Assembly: GCA_965204695.1 (NCBI GenBank) | Contig: OZ242007.1 | Coordinates: forward strand, 4,402,001-4,466,000 | Reading direction: 5' to 3' | Source: JAHEKD01 sp965204695 | Lineage (GTDB): Bacteria; Pseudomonadota; Gammaproteobacteria; Arenicellales; JAHEKD01 | DNA: 64,000 nucleotides | Part shown: positions 8,898 to 17,586 of the stretch, in pieces | Layout: the number at the start of each line of letters is the position of its first letter | Numbering within the stretch: the stretch's first letter is position 1 | Notes under the pieces: generated by a model | Databases searched by the model: none | Told to the model about the DNA's origin: nothing | What the model saw: the letters and a program-made list of their open reading frames with translations, nothing else | Made by a program: the position numbers and the translations under genes

Positions 8898-9291
8898 CTT
8901 ATCTCCTAGATAATGTTCATTATTTGTCAGTAGTGAGATTTCGGATTGTATCATTAAGCTAATTTAATAATATAATCAATTGGCTATATCCGAGTTTTGA
9001 AGGAAAATTCTTGGTGCTTAAAGAAATGGTGAGTAATAAACTGCTTTCATTTATTTTGGTAATAATAGAACTATTACTGGATTAATAATATGGGGATTCC
9101 TCCGCTCGCTGACACTACGATCGGAATGACGAGGGTTGTCATCCAGAAGCATCAATAGACGCCGTGAGGACCTCCAAAGACTGTTCGGCTTATAATGGAG
9201 AAACCTTTGTTTGAATTGAAAGCTTTCGAGAGAGGTTTCTCCACCAAGGTTTATGCTCGGATAGGTGCGGATTAAAAGAAGCTGAAGAACG
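8898..9291. other. 394-bp gene-free gap with two hairpins
   Basis: No credible coding region. At 9122-9144, GGAATGAC pairs loosely with GTCATCC across GAGGGTT, resembling the GTCATCC ends of the element at 17431. At 9197-9242, GGAGAAACCT pairs exactly with AGGTTTCTCC, enclosing 26 nt with an inner GAAAGCTTTC. The second lies just downstream of the cytochrome gene on the minus strand and could mark its transcript end. Confidence 0.55.
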
Positions 9292-9591
9292 CTACATCGC
9301 TAGAATCCAATTCACCAAGGCCTGGATGTCTTCGTCACTGACCGCAGCATTGGCAGGCATAGGAATCGCCCCCCACTTTCCGGTAGCTCCATTTTTTACA
9401 CTTTCAAAAAGTATATCAGCAGCACCTTCCTGGTCTTTGTACTTAGCAGCGATATCTTGATATGAAGGGCCAACAAGTTGCGCATCAACTTTATGGCAGG
9501 CAAGGCAATTATTAGCAGTGGCTAATTCCTCGCTGGCTTGGCTAATTGTGGTTAAACCAAGAACGGCTGCAAACAAGATGGTATTTTTCAT
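9292..9591 (-). CDS. Small periplasmic cytochrome c (c551/c553-like)
   Basis: A 99-aa class I c-type cytochrome. A signal peptide (MKNTILFAAVLGLTTISQA) is followed by the haem motif CLACH (Cys29, Cys32, His33) and the distal Met78 in AIPMPAN. The mature length of about 80 residues and the GPSYQDIAAKY block match c551-type electron carriers. These shuttle electrons in the periplasm to terminal oxidases or nitrite reductases. It lies 28 bp after apt on the same strand, so it may be co-transcribed with it. TAATCTCC opposite the start reads as GGAGATTA upstream of the ATG. Confidence 0.93.
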   Translation of the reverse strand: MKNTILFAAVLGLTTISQASEELATANNCLACHKVDAQLVGPSYQDIAAKYKDQEGAADILFESVKNGATGKWGAIPMPANAAVSDEDIQALVNWILAM

Positions 9592-9619
9592 TTAATCTCC
9601 TTTGTATATTTCCAAAACT

Positions 9620-10147
9620 TTATAAACCTTCAAACTCCATTATACTGATTACATTCTGACCGAGTTGTTTTAATTTTTCTGAGCCGCCTAATTCTGGTAA
9701 ATCAATAATAAATGAACAACCCACAATTTCTGCTCCGACGCTTTCCAATAACTTAATTCCAGCAAGGGCAGTTCCGCCGGTCGCGATCAAATCGTCTACC
9801 AGTAAGATTCTTTCACCTGATTTAATCATATCCTCATGGATTTCTACACAATCAGTGCCGTATTCCAGTTCATATTCCTGTCCGATGGTTTTCCAAGGTA
9901 ATTTCCCTCTCTTACGTATTGGGACAAAACCAACTGATAGCTGATGTGCTACAGCACCACCTAAAATAAATCCACGTGCCTCTAGTCCGGCAACTTTATC
10001 GATATTCTGTCCAGCATAAGGTTGCACCATTTCATCTACAGCTTGTCTGAAGCCACGAGCATTAATTAGCAAGGTAGTAATGTCCCTGAAAATTATTCCC
10101 GGCTCAGGATAATCAGGAATGCTACGAATTAGTGATTTTAAATCCAT
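9620..10147 (-). CDS. apt: Adenine phosphoribosyltransferase
   Basis: A 175-aa cytoplasmic purine-salvage enzyme converting adenine and PRPP to AMP. The N-terminal block IPDYPEPGIIFRDITTLL is diagnostic, and the PRPP-binding loop ILLVDDLIATGGTA lies near residues 115-128. Length equals the family norm. Its ATG overlaps the stop of the upstream Lon-like protease gene by one base (TAATG), which suggests translational coupling. With xdhA and allA at the other end of the window it is the third purine-related gene present, though far from the others. Confidence 0.96.
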   Translation of the reverse strand: MDLKSLIRSIPDYPEPGIIFRDITTLLINARGFRQAVDEMVQPYAGQNIDKVAGLEARGFILGGAVAHQLSVGFVPIRKRGKLPWKTIGQEYELEYGTDCVEIHEDMIKSGERILLVDDLIATGGTALAGIKLLESVGAEIVGCSFIIDLPELGGSEKLKQLGQNVISIMEFEGL

Positions 10148-12573
10148 TAGACTTCTTCTGTGGTTTCATCATCGTCAGTATCAGCCAGTAATTTATCTGG
10201 GTGGCTTAAAGTTTGACCCCAATATTCAAACGTCTTGTGTTGGGCAATATCGAGTAATGTACCTTCTGGATATAAACCATCAACCATTTCGCCTGCTGGA
10301 ACACCTGTCGCAATTTCAAGGGCCTGATGAATTGTTGATACGGCATGTATTGCAAATTTGCCTTGTTCGCAGGCTTCAACAACATCTCGCCGTAACATTA
10401 AGTCTGCGGCATTAGCTTCAGGGATAATTACGCCTTGATCACCTGTGAGCCCAAAATAATTACAGGCATCAAAAAAGCCTTCGATTTTTTCGTTGACACC
10501 GCCAATGGCTTCAACATGCCCATGTTGGTCTATGGCACCTGTCATAGCGATAGATTGCCTGATCGGAATATCAGTCAAAGCACTCAGTAAGCATACTGTT
10601 TCAGCGCCTGAGGCAGAATCGCCGTCAATCCCCCCATAGCTTTGCTCAAATGCTAGCGAGGCACTGAATGACATCGGATGAATGGGTTTGAGTAAAGAGC
10701 GTAATAGGCCACCGATAATGCTAAACCCCTTGGTGTGAATGGAGCCGGACATGTTAGCGCTGCCTTCAATATTAATTAAACCAGCTCGGCCAGGAGCAAT
10801 TGTGGCAGTGATTCGGGCAGGGAAGCCGTAGGTAATAGGGCCGGAATGAATGACTGCTAGACCGTTAATTTGACCAACAACTTCACCTTTAGTTTGAATC
10901 AAAATCGTACCGTTATTGACCATCTCCTGGAAATTGCGAGACGGTAAACTGGCACGTTGTTTGGTTCGTCTTACCGCATCAACGACATGTTCTTGCTGAA
11001 CCAATTCGTGATCCGATTTCTCACATAGAAAAGCAGCTTCCCGAATAATGTCAGCGATCCGGCCAAATTTAGCTGTGAGCTTATTATTGCGTGAAACAAC
11101 TCGAGCACCATGTTCGATAACAGCTGCTATGGCTTGGCTGGTGAAATGGGGTAGTTTCTCATCCCTGATAATACGACTAATGACGGAAATATATTGCTTA
11201 ATACTGTTCTCATTTCGCTGAATATCATCATCAAAATCTGCAAGGACTTTGAATAAGTCACTAAAATCAGGGTCGAGCCGATCAAGCTGGTAATACAACA
11301 TCGCATCACCGAGCAATATAACTCGTACATTGATCTTGATCGGTTCAGGTTTTAATACTGTCATGCTGCCTAACCAGCCAACTTCAGATGGGACAATTTC
11401 CAGATAACCGGTGCGTAAGGTTCGAGTCAAAGCTCGCCAGGCACCAGGTTCAGTCAGGATATCTTTAGCTTCAAGAATTAAATAACCACCATCAGCGCGT
11501 AACAGCGCGCCTGCATGGATTCCACCGAAGTCGATGTGAGTAGGGCCTTGTGCACCCCATTCTGGTTCAACAGTGCCCAGTAGGTTAACCAGATTAGGGG
11601 TATTTTCGACAATGACTGGACTCTCATTATTATCTTTGTGTTCTACTAGTACGTTGACATCATATAAGCTGGTCGGGTCAGGTTCTTGCTGGCCTGTTGG
11701 AACCAAACTATTGATAACATCATCTATCATTTCAGTAATAAAGGTTTCAACGCTAGCAACGGGATAGTTACGTTTAATTCGATCGCCAATCGTTGCCAGT
11801 AGTGAGCGAGTTTCATTTTCATTTAACTGAAGTGCCTGTTTGCCCGCCTTTTCTAAGATTGCATTAATATCGCGACTGATTCCATGCATGCGTTTTTGAA
11901 ATTCAGGGTACTTTTCATCAAAGTCAGCCTTGCGTTTTTCTGAAACCTTTCCCTGTAAAACCATTTGGTTAAATTGCTCAGGGGCAACCGGTTCATTATC
12001 TACAAGTGGAAAGATTGTGGTCTGCATCATCTGACCTGCTTGCAGACTGACCAGGGCCATACCCGCTTTTTTTAAGTCGGCTTCCAAAGGCGATTTGAGT
12101 TGTTGTATTTCTTCTTGTGCTGAAGTTTGTATAGCTGTGCGCCGTGCCAACAAATAGTCGGCATTTAAGGCTTCATTTAATTCTTCTTTGACATAACGAC
12201 CAAATTCTCTGATTTGATTACGAAACTCACAAGCAGTGCCCGCAGGAAGGCTAATCAGCCTTGGTCGTTCAGGTCTAGCAAAATTATGCACATAACAGCG
12301 GTCAAATTTTTTGACTACTTCAGGTTGATAATCTTCTAATAATTGCTGGATCATGGAAGTACGGCCTGTCCCGCTTTGTCCGCGGACATAAACATTCTGA
12401 CCCGGGGCCGAACACTCGATACCAAACTTAAGTGCTTCCCAGGCCGTTTGTTGACCGTGAATTTCTCTTGAGGGCGGAATGTCTTTAGTCGATTCGAAAT
12501 TCAGTAAATCAAGTGGGCATTGCCAACGTAATCGATCTGACGTCACAATCGTGGAAGTATTATTTTGACTCAC
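10147..12573 (-). CDS. Lon-like ATP-dependent protease (AAA_32 type)
   Basis: An 808-aa protein of the YcbZ/LonH-type family. The N-terminal ATPase module has a Walker A of form GQSGTGRT (residues 65-72), with Arg in place of the usual Lys. The C-terminal Lon protease domain has the catalytic Ser at about 653 (DGDSAS) and Lys at about 696 (GGVNEKIEG). The classical Lon N-terminal substrate domain is absent, and a long helical region (about 90-320) sits inside the module. It is presumably a cytoplasmic quality-control protease. It starts 46 bp from the divergent pdxB and is coupled to apt downstream. Confidence 0.92.
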   Translation of the reverse strand: MSQNNTSTIVTSDRLRWQCPLDLLNFESTKDIPPSREIHGQQTAWEALKFGIECSAPGQNVYVRGQSGTGRTSMIQQLLEDYQPEVVKKFDRCYVHNFARPERPRLISLPAGTACEFRNQIREFGRYVKEELNEALNADYLLARRTAIQTSAQEEIQQLKSPLEADLKKAGMALVSLQAGQMMQTTIFPLVDNEPVAPEQFNQMVLQGKVSEKRKADFDEKYPEFQKRMHGISRDINAILEKAGKQALQLNENETRSLLATIGDRIKRNYPVASVETFITEMIDDVINSLVPTGQQEPDPTSLYDVNVLVEHKDNNESPVIVENTPNLVNLLGTVEPEWGAQGPTHIDFGGIHAGALLRADGGYLILEAKDILTEPGAWRALTRTLRTGYLEIVPSEVGWLGSMTVLKPEPIKINVRVILLGDAMLYYQLDRLDPDFSDLFKVLADFDDDIQRNENSIKQYISVISRIIRDEKLPHFTSQAIAAVIEHGARVVSRNNKLTAKFGRIADIIREAAFLCEKSDHELVQQEHVVDAVRRTKQRASLPSRNFQEMVNNGTILIQTKGEVVGQINGLAVIHSGPITYGFPARITATIAPGRAGLINIEGSANMSGSIHTKGFSIIGGLLRSLLKPIHPMSFSASLAFEQSYGGIDGDSASGAETVCLLSALTDIPIRQSIAMTGAIDQHGHVEAIGGVNEKIEGFFDACNYFGLTGDQGVIIPEANAADLMLRRDVVEACEQGKFAIHAVSTIHQALEIATGVPAGEMVDGLYPEGTLLDIAQHKTFEYWGQTLSHPDKLLADTDDDETTEEV

Positions 12574-12619
12574 AAACGAATCCTGTATAGTTGCTTGACG
12601 GAAATCTTAGCACAAATGA

Positions 12620-13810
12620 ATGCTCAAAATAGTCGCTGACAGTGCCATTGTCTGGTTGGATAAATTGTTTGCCGTACATGGTGAAATTATTCGCTATAGT
12701 GGCCGTGAAATTGACCGAAAAATACTCATAAATGCTGATTTATTGCTTACCCGTTCAACCGTAAAAGTCAATAAAGCTTTGTTACAAAATACCTCTATCA
12801 AGTTAGTCGCGTCAGCAACTGTGGGTTGTGATCATGTTAATCAAAAAGATCTTGATGAGTTAGGTATTGAATTTATACACGCCCCAGGCTGTAATGCAAA
12901 TGCAGTAGCAGAATATGTAGTTGCCGCTCTAGCCTGGCATGAAAAACAAAATCTGATTCGATTAGATCAAAACTTAACAGCAGCAGTGATCGGATGCGGC
13001 CAGATTGGTAGCAAAGTCAAACAAAAACTGGAAATACTAGGATTTAATGTCATTGTTAATGATCCTCCATTAGAGCAATCAATTAAATCTCTTGCTCATA
13101 ACTCCAACTCCATTTCCACGAATATAGGAGTACGTAATATTCAGGGAAACTATAGGTTTGTAGATTTATATGAAGCACTACAAGCCGATGTGATTAGTAT
13201 GCATACCCCTTTAACCAAGTCAGGCGATCACCCGAGCTACCATTTGCTTGATGAGCAAAAAATTTCACAAATTAATCCAAAAGCGGTCTTAATAAATGCG
13301 GGTCGTGGTGAAGTGATTAACAATAAAGCCTTATTACAAGCACTGAATAAAAAACTAGACCTAAATGTCGTATTAGATGTCTGGGAAAATGAACCAATTA
13401 TTAATTGGCAGTTGTTTGAAAAAGTTAATATTGGAACGCCTCATATTGCTGGTCATAGCTGGCGCGGTAAAGTGATGGGAACGGTCATGATTTATCAGCA
13501 AGCCTGTAAGTTTTTTGGTTGGTCACCGAAATCAATTGATGAGAATGATCTGAAAATTCAACTTCCAATCTTTGAGTTAACTGAGGGTATATCACTATAC
13601 GATGTTGTTGCTCAATGTTATGACATCGAAGCTGATTACAAAAATTTGCGATCAAAAAATTGTGAAAATGCTGGCCAGCAAGCTGCCATTCAATTTGATC
13701 ATTTTCGCAAACGTTACTATCAGCGCCCAGAGTTTCAGGATTTGAAATGTTATGGGAATGTTTCGTTGGATATGGAAATAATTCAAACATTGGGATTTAA
13801 TCTACAATAA
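12620..13810 (+). CDS. pdxB: 4-phosphoerythronate dehydrogenase
   Basis: A 396-aa enzyme of the DXP-dependent pyridoxal phosphate pathway that oxidises 4-phospho-D-erythronate. The N-terminal blocks LLTRSTVKVNKALL and SATVGCDHVNQKDLDELGI are PdxB-specific. The NAD motif is IGCGQIGSKVKQKL, and the catalytic blocks are NAGRGEVINN, DVWENEP and GTPHIAGHSW. The last 100 residues match the PdxB dimerisation domain (DUF3410 type). A stretch near residues 150-180 (SLAHNSNSISTNIGVRNIQG) is longer than in E. coli PdxB. PdxB is mostly a gammaproteobacterial gene, which informs the taxonomic guess. Confidence 0.94.
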   Translation: MLKIVADSAIVWLDKLFAVHGEIIRYSGREIDRKILINADLLLTRSTVKVNKALLQNTSIKLVASATVGCDHVNQKDLDELGIEFIHAPGCNANAVAEYVVAALAWHEKQNLIRLDQNLTAAVIGCGQIGSKVKQKLEILGFNVIVNDPPLEQSIKSLAHNSNSISTNIGVRNIQGNYRFVDLYEALQADVISMHTPLTKSGDHPSYHLLDEQKISQINPKAVLINAGRGEVINNKALLQALNKKLDLNVVLDVWENEPIINWQLFEKVNIGTPHIAGHSWRGKVMGTVMIYQQACKFFGWSPKSIDENDLKIQLPIFELTEGISLYDVVAQCYDIEADYKNLRSKNCENAGQQAAIQFDHFRKRYYQRPEFQDLKCYGNVSLDMEIIQTLGFNLQ

Positions 13811-13830
13811 TCAAAGATTAAAATTGATTG

Positions 13831-14601
13831 ATGAATCTAAAACTCAAATCAAAATTTTTAGCAGACGAAAAACTATCAGGCTGTTGGTTAGGCATGTATA
13901 ACTCAGTCGCGACTGAGATTATTGCGCAAGCAGGCTATGACGTTGGTATGATTGATTTAGAACATGGTCCTGGTTCATATGTTGAGGCACAAAATATTAT
14001 GTCAGCACTTGAGGCTAATGACTGTGTTCCAGCCATTCGAATTCCATTTGCGCATGAGGCAGAGGTAAAAAAGGCAATGGACTTAGGGCCGTTGGCCGTT
14101 ATGGTGCCGAATTTGCGTAGTGTGGAGGAGGCCGAGTATATGGTTCGTTCTACACGTTATGGTCCCAAGGGAATCCGCGGTTCTGCACCCAGAATTATAC
14201 GTGCCACACAATATGGTAAAACTTCAGCCGATTATCAAGAATTTCTTGAACAAGAATTTGTGTTGATGGGACAAATTGAAACCAAACAAGCATTGGAACA
14301 AGTTGAAGACATTGCCGCTGTAGAAGGATTAGATATGTTGTTTGTTGGGCCGTCTGATTTATCAGCTTCATTAGGGCAGCAGGGTAATTTTACCTCCGAT
14401 GAATTTTTAGCTGCGATTGAAAGGATTGAAAACGCAGCGAAAGAGGCCGGCAAGTTACTTGGGTCGATTCCCTTAGTCACTCGCACACCAGCCGAACTTT
14501 ATCAATCAGGTTATCAATTTGTTATTTCAGGCACGGATACTATTTTGCTTAAAACCGCAGCTGAAAGCGATATTGAAAAGATCAAAGAAGCTAAGAAATA
14601 G
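13831..14601 (+). CDS. HpcH/HpaI aldolase family protein
   Basis: A 256-aa class II (metal-dependent) pyruvate-type aldolase of the HpaI/GarL group. The signature GMIDLEHGPGS supplies the metal-ligand region, and GPKGIRGSAPR, FVLMGQIETKQALEQVEDIAA and MLFVGPSDLSASLG line the active site. The family cleaves 2-keto-3-deoxy sugar acids or related 4-hydroxy-2-oxo acids to pyruvate and an aldehyde. The exact substrate is not evident. The ATG at 13831 is preferred over the adjoining TTG. It follows pdxB by 20 bp and may be co-transcribed. It ends 8 bp from the convergent exporter gene. Confidence 0.88.
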   Translation: MNLKLKSKFLADEKLSGCWLGMYNSVATEIIAQAGYDVGMIDLEHGPGSYVEAQNIMSALEANDCVPAIRIPFAHEAEVKKAMDLGPLAVMVPNLRSVEEAEYMVRSTRYGPKGIRGSAPRIIRATQYGKTSADYQEFLEQEFVLMGQIETKQALEQVEDIAAVEGLDMLFVGPSDLSASLGQQGNFTSDEFLAAIERIENAAKEAGKLLGSIPLVTRTPAELYQSGYQFVISGTDTILLKTAAESDIEKIKEAKK

Positions 14602-14609
14602 TTTTTTAA

Positions 14610-15473
14610 TTATCGAGATTGAACTCGTTGAATAATAAAAATGGCTATTAAAACGCAGCCTGCTCCCAATAATTGAATCGTCGAGAGAGATTCTTTTAGG
14701 ATCAAAAATGCCAAAGCAATGGTAAAAATGGGTTCCAAATTTAATATCATTGCAGTATTAACAGCACCGATTAAATTAATACCCTTGAACATTAGAAAAA
14801 AAGCACAGGCAAACGTTAACGAAGCTAAAAAAACAAACAATAGATTTGTAGCGCTTGTTTGGCCATGACTAAAGCTTTGTGTTGCTAGAATAAATATACT
14901 TATCAAAACCAAGCCGGTTGAGGCCAGGTAGAAGGTTGATTGTTCTGGAGCTATACCCTTCAAATTTCTATCACTGATCAAATACGAGGTTGACATTCCC
15001 AGCGCAGCCAGGATTCCAAATGCTAGACCAATGGGATTAACACTCATGCTGAATTGGATATTTAGAGCTAGAATCAAACCTACAAAAGCTAATAGAAAAC
15101 AACCGAGTTCAATCAATTTGGGTGCTTGTCGGTCTAATAGTTTTTCTCCAACCATGGTTAATATTGGATAAGTGTAAAAAATAACGACAGCTAGACTAAC
15201 AGGTAAGAAGTAAATTGACGCCAGTAAAGAGCCCGAACCGATTGTAAAAAAACAGCCCGCTAAAATAGCCGCAAATCGCTTTTGTTTTGTTAATGGATAG
15301 GGGTCTTTAGGTTTTGGTCTAATGATTAAAAACAACAAACAGAACAACAAAAACCTGAAAAAAATCATGGTTTGTGGATTTGCACCGACATCGTAGGCAA
15401 AACGCGAAAAAATACTCGATAGACTGACGAGCAAGGCAGTAGTTGTGACGACAATTAATCCAGTCTTTACCAT
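14610..15473 (-). CDS. EamA/DMT-family membrane transporter
   Basis: A 287-aa integral membrane protein with about ten hydrophobic segments arranged as two EamA repeats (residues about 5-137 and 148-282). The second repeat ends with the usual NLEPIFTIALAFLILKESLS block. Family members export metabolites such as amino acids or nucleotide precursors. The substrate is unknown and no partner gene is adjacent in the same direction. Confidence 0.87.
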   Translation of the reverse strand: MVKTGLIVVTTTALLVSLSSIFSRFAYDVGANPQTMIFFRFLLFCLLFLIIRPKPKDPYPLTKQKRFAAILAGCFFTIGSGSLLASIYFLPVSLAVVIFYTYPILTMVGEKLLDRQAPKLIELGCFLLAFVGLILALNIQFSMSVNPIGLAFGILAALGMSTSYLISDRNLKGIAPEQSTFYLASTGLVLISIFILATQSFSHGQTSATNLLFVFLASLTFACAFFLMFKGINLIGAVNTAMILNLEPIFTIALAFLILKESLSTIQLLGAGCVLIAIFIIQRVQSR

Positions 15474-15483
15474 CTATAGAATT

Positions 15484-15728
15484 GTCATTGCTAGGGAGTG
15501 AATAAAAATGAACGACTGTGGCAATCTATTGGCTTTTCTGATTCATTAATTCTTTCAGTTAATACCATCATTTTTACATGAACGATTAAAATGGAGTCTG
15601 GTGTATTGTTAACCTGTCAACCCCGCTAATGCGCACCAGAATCAGGTAATTGAATGATGGTGTATTCAATTTCAAACAAAAGCTGTTGGATAGCTTCGCT
15701 TTTATGCCCGAATGGGTGCGCAATGACG
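15484..15728. repeat. Dispersed repeat, copy 1 (GTCATTGC...GCAATGAC ends)
   Basis: The gap between the exporter and the acyl-CoA ligase holds two facing half-units. At 15484-15526, GTCATTGC ... GTGGCAATC. At 15688-15728, GGATAGCTTCGC ... TTATGCCCGAATGGGTGCG followed by CAATGACG. The second half is closely similar to 50524-50584. The outer ends are inverted repeats of each other. The middle 160 bp shows nothing recognisable. Confidence 0.65.
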
Positions 15729-15731
15729 TTG

Positions 15732-17372
15732 CTATAGTCCTTTAGCCTGTTCCCTTAGTACAAATTTTTGGATCTTACCCGTGGCAGTTTTAGGGAGTTC
15801 ACCAAAGACCACTTTTTTTGGGGTTTTAAATCCCGCCAATTGCTCACGGCAAAATTTAATGATTTCTTCTTCTGTCGCCTCGGCGTCAGGTTTCAATTCA
15901 ACAAAAGCACAAGGCACTTCCTGCCATTTTTCATCAGGTTTAGCAACAATGGCCGCTAAACTCACCGCAGGATGTTTGCTAATAACATTTTCTACTTCAA
16001 CCGAAGATACATTTTCTCCACCGGAAATAATGATGTCTTTAGCACGGTCTTTAAGTTGAATATGTGCGTCAGGATAAGTCACGCCTAAATCTTCTGAATG
16101 ATACCAACCGTCTGCAAAGGCTTCAGCAGTAGCCTCAGGGTTCTTTAAGTAACCTTTCATAATGGTATTGCCACGCAACATAATTTCACCCATGGTTTCA
16201 CCGTCCCAAGGCACGTCAGACATGTTTTCAGGATTCAATACTGACACTTCTTCCATCATTGGATAAGCGATGCCCTGGCGAGCTTTTAACTCGGCCTGTT
16301 CAACAATAGGTTTATCTCGCCATTCGTCCTTAGTGCGGCACACTACAGTATGACCATAGGTCTCGGTTAAACCATAGACATGGGTCACTTCAAAACCCAT
16401 CTTTGCTGTTTGTTCAAGCGTTTTCGCAGGTGGTGGTGCACCTGCAGTAAGTACGTTTACTTTATGATCGAATTCAGTAATTTCCTCTTGAGGAGCGTTT
16501 GCAAGCATATTCAAAACGACCGGTGCACCGCCAAAAAACTGAATTTTATGTTCGGCAATCAATTTGAATGTTTCGGCGGGAGAAAAATAACGAATGCAAA
16601 CTAATGTTCCCGCTAGTAATGAAATAGTCCAAGGGTAGCCCCAACCATTGCAGTGAAACATGGGGACAGTTTGTAAATACACACAATGTTGTGGCATGCC
16701 CCAGCCAACGGTACTGCCCATGCTCATCAAATAAGAGCCTCTGTGATGATAAATTACTCCCTTTGGTTTTCCACTTGTACCAGAGGTGTAATTTAGCGTG
16801 ATGGCCTGCCATTCATCTTTGGGTAGATGCCAATTTCCGGTTTCACCAGTAGCTAGAAAGTCTTCATATTCGGTGTCACTTAGTCTTTCACCAGCACCTT
16901 CTGGAAGCTTTGCGGTTGGATCTACAACTTCGATTACCTTGATTTCGTGCTCAACATTTTTTAGTACTTGTTTTACAGTTGGTGAAAATTCAGTATCAGT
17001 AATCAAGACCTTACTCATCGCTTGATTAATACAATAACTAATCGTATTGACGTCGAGACGTGTATTTAAGGTGTTCAGTACAGCACCTGCCATGGGAATA
17101 CTGTAGTGAGATTCCATTAGTTCAGGGGTGTTATGCAATAGCACAGTCACTGTGTCGCCATAGCCAACTCCAATTTTTTGCAGGGCATCCGCTATTTTTT
17201 GAGTGCGAACAAAAAATTCTCCCCAACTGGTTTTTTTATCGTTATAGATGACGGCTGTGATATCAGGATGTACCTTGGCTGCTCTGGTCAAGAAGCTCAA
17301 AGGGGTAAGGGGTACATAATTTGCTTCACATTTTGCTAAATGTTCAGCATCGTACATTTCACTGTGTGCCAT
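15732..17372 (-). CDS. AMP-forming acyl-CoA synthetase
   Basis: A 546-aa adenylate-forming ligase. The P-loop-like motif YTSGTSGKPKGVIYHH (about residues 193-208), the A5 block VYGLTETYGH, the hinge GWYHSEDLG and the C-terminal Lys in LPKTATGKIQK are all intact, so it should activate a carboxylic acid to its CoA thioester. Sequence style (LTPLSFLTRAAKVHPD, NTLNTRLD) places it among medium/short-chain acyl-activating enzymes, a group that also includes 3-methylmercaptopropionate-CoA ligase (DmdB) of DMSP degraders. No dmd genes are nearby, so the substrate is open. It is transcribed alone; the flanks are repeats. Confidence 0.9.
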   Translation of the reverse strand: MAHSEMYDAEHLAKCEANYVPLTPLSFLTRAAKVHPDITAVIYNDKKTSWGEFFVRTQKIADALQKIGVGYGDTVTVLLHNTPELMESHYSIPMAGAVLNTLNTRLDVNTISYCINQAMSKVLITDTEFSPTVKQVLKNVEHEIKVIEVVDPTAKLPEGAGERLSDTEYEDFLATGETGNWHLPKDEWQAITLNYTSGTSGKPKGVIYHHRGSYLMSMGSTVGWGMPQHCVYLQTVPMFHCNGWGYPWTISLLAGTLVCIRYFSPAETFKLIAEHKIQFFGGAPVVLNMLANAPQEEITEFDHKVNVLTAGAPPPAKTLEQTAKMGFEVTHVYGLTETYGHTVVCRTKDEWRDKPIVEQAELKARQGIAYPMMEEVSVLNPENMSDVPWDGETMGEIMLRGNTIMKGYLKNPEATAEAFADGWYHSEDLGVTYPDAHIQLKDRAKDIIISGGENVSSVEVENVISKHPAVSLAAIVAKPDEKWQEVPCAFVELKPDAEATEEEIIKFCREQLAGFKTPKKVVFGELPKTATGKIQKFVLREQAKGL

Positions 17373-17430
17373 GATTTTCTCTGTGTTTTATTTCAATGGG
17401 TTCGAATTTTAGCCGCTATGTTATTGGTTT

Positions 17431-17586
17431 GTCATCCTGAAGCCTGTCCCCGCGAAGGCGGGGATCTCCTGGATGCTGTTCGGGCCTTGATCAAAGATCA
17501 CTTTCAGTTTTAAGGGTTAGCATGGCCCATGTAAATTCCTCTGCTGGACTCGGAATGATAGAAATTGTTTGAGAGCTCAGGATGAC
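17431..17586. mobile_element. MITE-like element with 10-bp terminal inverted repeats
   Basis: A 156-bp element begins with GTCATCCTGA and ends with the exact complement TCAGGATGAC. Inside is a GC-rich hairpin (CCCCGCGAAGGCGGGG, 17449-17464) followed by ATCTCCTGGATG. Its right terminus overlaps the last codons and stop of the hydrolase gene at 17577. It encodes no protein, so any mobility would depend on an enzyme elsewhere. Related CCCGC...GCGGGATCTCC sequence occurs at 58195. Confidence 0.65.
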
